From: an uncultured Lachnospiraceae bacterium
Lineage (GTDB): Bacteria; Bacillota; Clostridia; Lachnospirales; Lachnospiraceae
Assembly: GCA_947591115.1 (NCBI GenBank)
Contig: CANQCX010000026.1
Location: 1 to 14,945 of the forward strand
Length of the DNA stretch: 14,945 nucleotides
Direction: 5' to 3'
The notes under the pieces are model-generated. The model ran no database searches and was not told where the DNA came from. It saw only the letters and a list, made by a program, of their open reading frames with translations. The translations under genes were made by a program, and so were the position numbers. This document shows positions 13,967 to 14,945 of the stretch, in pieces; position 1 is the stretch's first letter; each line of letters opens with the position of its first letter.

Positions 13967-14945
13967 ATGAAAGAACGAACCATCGATTGGTGGGAAACCG
14001 CCTTTCTGATCATTTACGGGGTTATACTGCTGCATGATTTTCTGGACACCACGATGTTTCCAATTGTATGGCCGTCACGAATCGGGTATCTGTTTTTTGC
14101 GGCGGTCATAGTTTATGTGCTGGCAAAGCTGATATGGCACAATGATTACACGAAAAAAGAGCGGGTTCTGCTGGCCGTTATCCTTGCCGCCTTTTCCATT
14201 CCGGCGTTTACAACGGAGTATTCGTTTCTTTTGGAAATCGGATTTTTAATTGTCGGCGCAAAGGACGTACGCTTGGATCGGATTTTAAAGGTTTATCTCG
14301 TGATCGGTTTTACGGTAATGCTGGCGGCGTTTTTGGCAAGCCAGATGGGATGGATCGAGAATCTGGTCTATTATGCGGGAGAGGAACGAAAATTCCGGAA
14401 TTCGTTCGGCATCATATATCCGACGGATTTTGCCGCGCATGTGTTTTATTTGATTCTGGCGGCGTCTGTTATCGGCAACCGGATCACGACGGTACCGGAT
14501 ATCCTGCTGGTCTTGTTCTTTGCCCTTTTTGTATGGAAGGCCTGCGGTGCGCGGACCGCTTTTGTATGTATAGGAATATACGCTTTGTTATTGGCGGCGG
14601 AAAAATGGAGAAGATTGACCGTAAAGAAGGGAAAAAGTCCATGCAGAAAATGGAAAATATTATTGGGACTGGTTCCGGTCCTCTGCGGTGTGATCTTTAT
14701 AGCGATGGCTTCCCTGTATCGGGAAACAGAAGGAAGCTGGCTGAAGCTGAATGCGCTATTTAGCAGCCGTCTTCGATTAAGTGCAGAAGGAATTTCGGAG
14801 TATGGTTATTCTCTGTTTGGACAAAATATAAATGAAATTGGAAACGGCGGTACGTTGGAAAATCATGGTGCCTATTTTTTTCTGGACGATTCCTATATCC
14901 GAATTGCTTTGAAATATGGGGTGGTGCTGCTGGTTGTGGTACTGC
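13967..14945 (+). CDS. Wzy-like polysaccharide polymerase / O-antigen-ligase-type membrane protein (partial, 3' end outside the window)
   Basis: The frame from ATG 13967 is open for 326 codons to the window edge. AGGAGA at 13951-13956 is the ribosome binding site and overlaps the stop of the previous gene. The product is multi-pass: hydrophobic stretches lie near residues 11-23, 39-56, 66-80, 86-97, 107-125, 155-170, 176-191, 197-210, 230-250 and from 315. Conserved-looking phrases fit capsule or O-unit polymerases of Firmicutes: RNSFGIIYPTDFAAH (144-158), GARTAF (194-199), SSRLRLSAEGISEYGYSLFG (266-285) and DDSYIRIALKYGVVL (307-321). The large loop at 251-306 would face outside. Such proteins join lipid-linked repeat units on the outer face of the membrane. 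With two glycosyltransferases in front, a polysaccharide cluster is likely. Ligase versus polymerase cannot be settled from this part. Confidence 0.8.
   Translation, partial: MKERTIDWWETAFLIIYGVILLHDFLDTTMFPIVWPSRIGYLFFAAVIVYVLAKLIWHNDYTKKERVLLAVILAAFSIPAFTTEYSFLLEIGFLIVGAKDVRLDRILKVYLVIGFTVMLAAFLASQMGWIENLVYYAGEERKFRNSFGIIYPTDFAAHVFYLILAASVIGNRITTVPDILLVLFFALFVWKACGARTAFVCIGIYALLLAAEKWRRLTVKKGKSPCRKWKILLGLVPVLCGVIFIAMASLYRETEGSWLKLNALFSSRLRLSAEGISEYGYSLFGQNINEIGNGGTLENHGAYFFLDDSYIRIALKYGVVLLVVVL

Noticed and set aside
14350..14763. Plus-strand 137-codon frame inside the polymerase gene
   Set aside because: It is out of frame with the Wzy-like gene, which is open through the whole region and has membrane helices and family motifs; this one has neither.
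1..14945. CRISPR array, tRNA, rRNA, insertion sequence or phage genes
   Set aside because: No regularly spaced repeats, clover-leaf signatures, transposase motifs or terminal inverted repeats were seen on either strand by eye.

Overview
This window reads as ordinary chromosomal DNA of an anaerobic Firmicute, most likely a Lachnospiraceae/Clostridia member. That is an inference from gene content and order: comFC next to yvyF, cdaA-cdaR-glmM, a YdjI-type SPFH protein with C-terminal zinc ribbons, and Gram-positive purine-rich ribosome binding sites (AGGAGG-like) ahead of nearly every gene. Base composition looks balanced by eye. All fourteen complete genes, and the two partial ones at the edges, lie on the + strand with short gaps or small overlaps. 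No tRNA, rRNA, CRISPR array, insertion sequence or phage gene was seen, and no gene-free stretch exceeds 300 bases.

Left block (1-6480): a possible tail of an upstream gene; a promoter with a palindrome at its start site; an SPFH/Band 7 protein ending in two near-identical zinc ribbons; homoserine dehydrogenase (hom); an archaeal-type phosphoglycerate mutase homologue that in this position is a good candidate for the 'proposed homoserine kinase'; glycerol kinase (glpK) lacking the histidine that HPr phosphorylates in other Firmicutes; the ComF/ComFC phosphoribosyltransferase-like protein; and the zinc-binding YvyF protein. A strong intrinsic terminator closes the block at 6496-6524.

Middle block (6508-11885): an extended -10 promoter starts immediately after that terminator and drives two uncharacterised membrane proteins of 134 and 334 aa. 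An AT-rich spacer with a 14-bp tandem repeat follows. Next come the c-di-AMP cluster cdaA (diadenylate cyclase), cdaR (YbbR-domain regulator) and glmM (phosphoglucosamine mutase), then an HPr-like phosphocarrier that keeps both His15 and Ser46. This block joins c-di-AMP signalling, the entry step to UDP-GlcNAc and peptidoglycan, and a carbon-status protein. The two membrane proteins in front are the least understood part of the window.

Right block (11889-14945): two tandem, paralogous family 2 glycosyltransferases and the first 326 codons of a multi-pass, Wzy-like polysaccharide polymerase that runs off the window. This looks like the start of a cell-surface polysaccharide cluster.

I found no clearly novel defence or mobile system. 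The best leads are the two unknown membrane proteins beside cdaA, the Ser229 substitution in GlpK, the hom/ApgM pairing and the HPr gene behind glmM.
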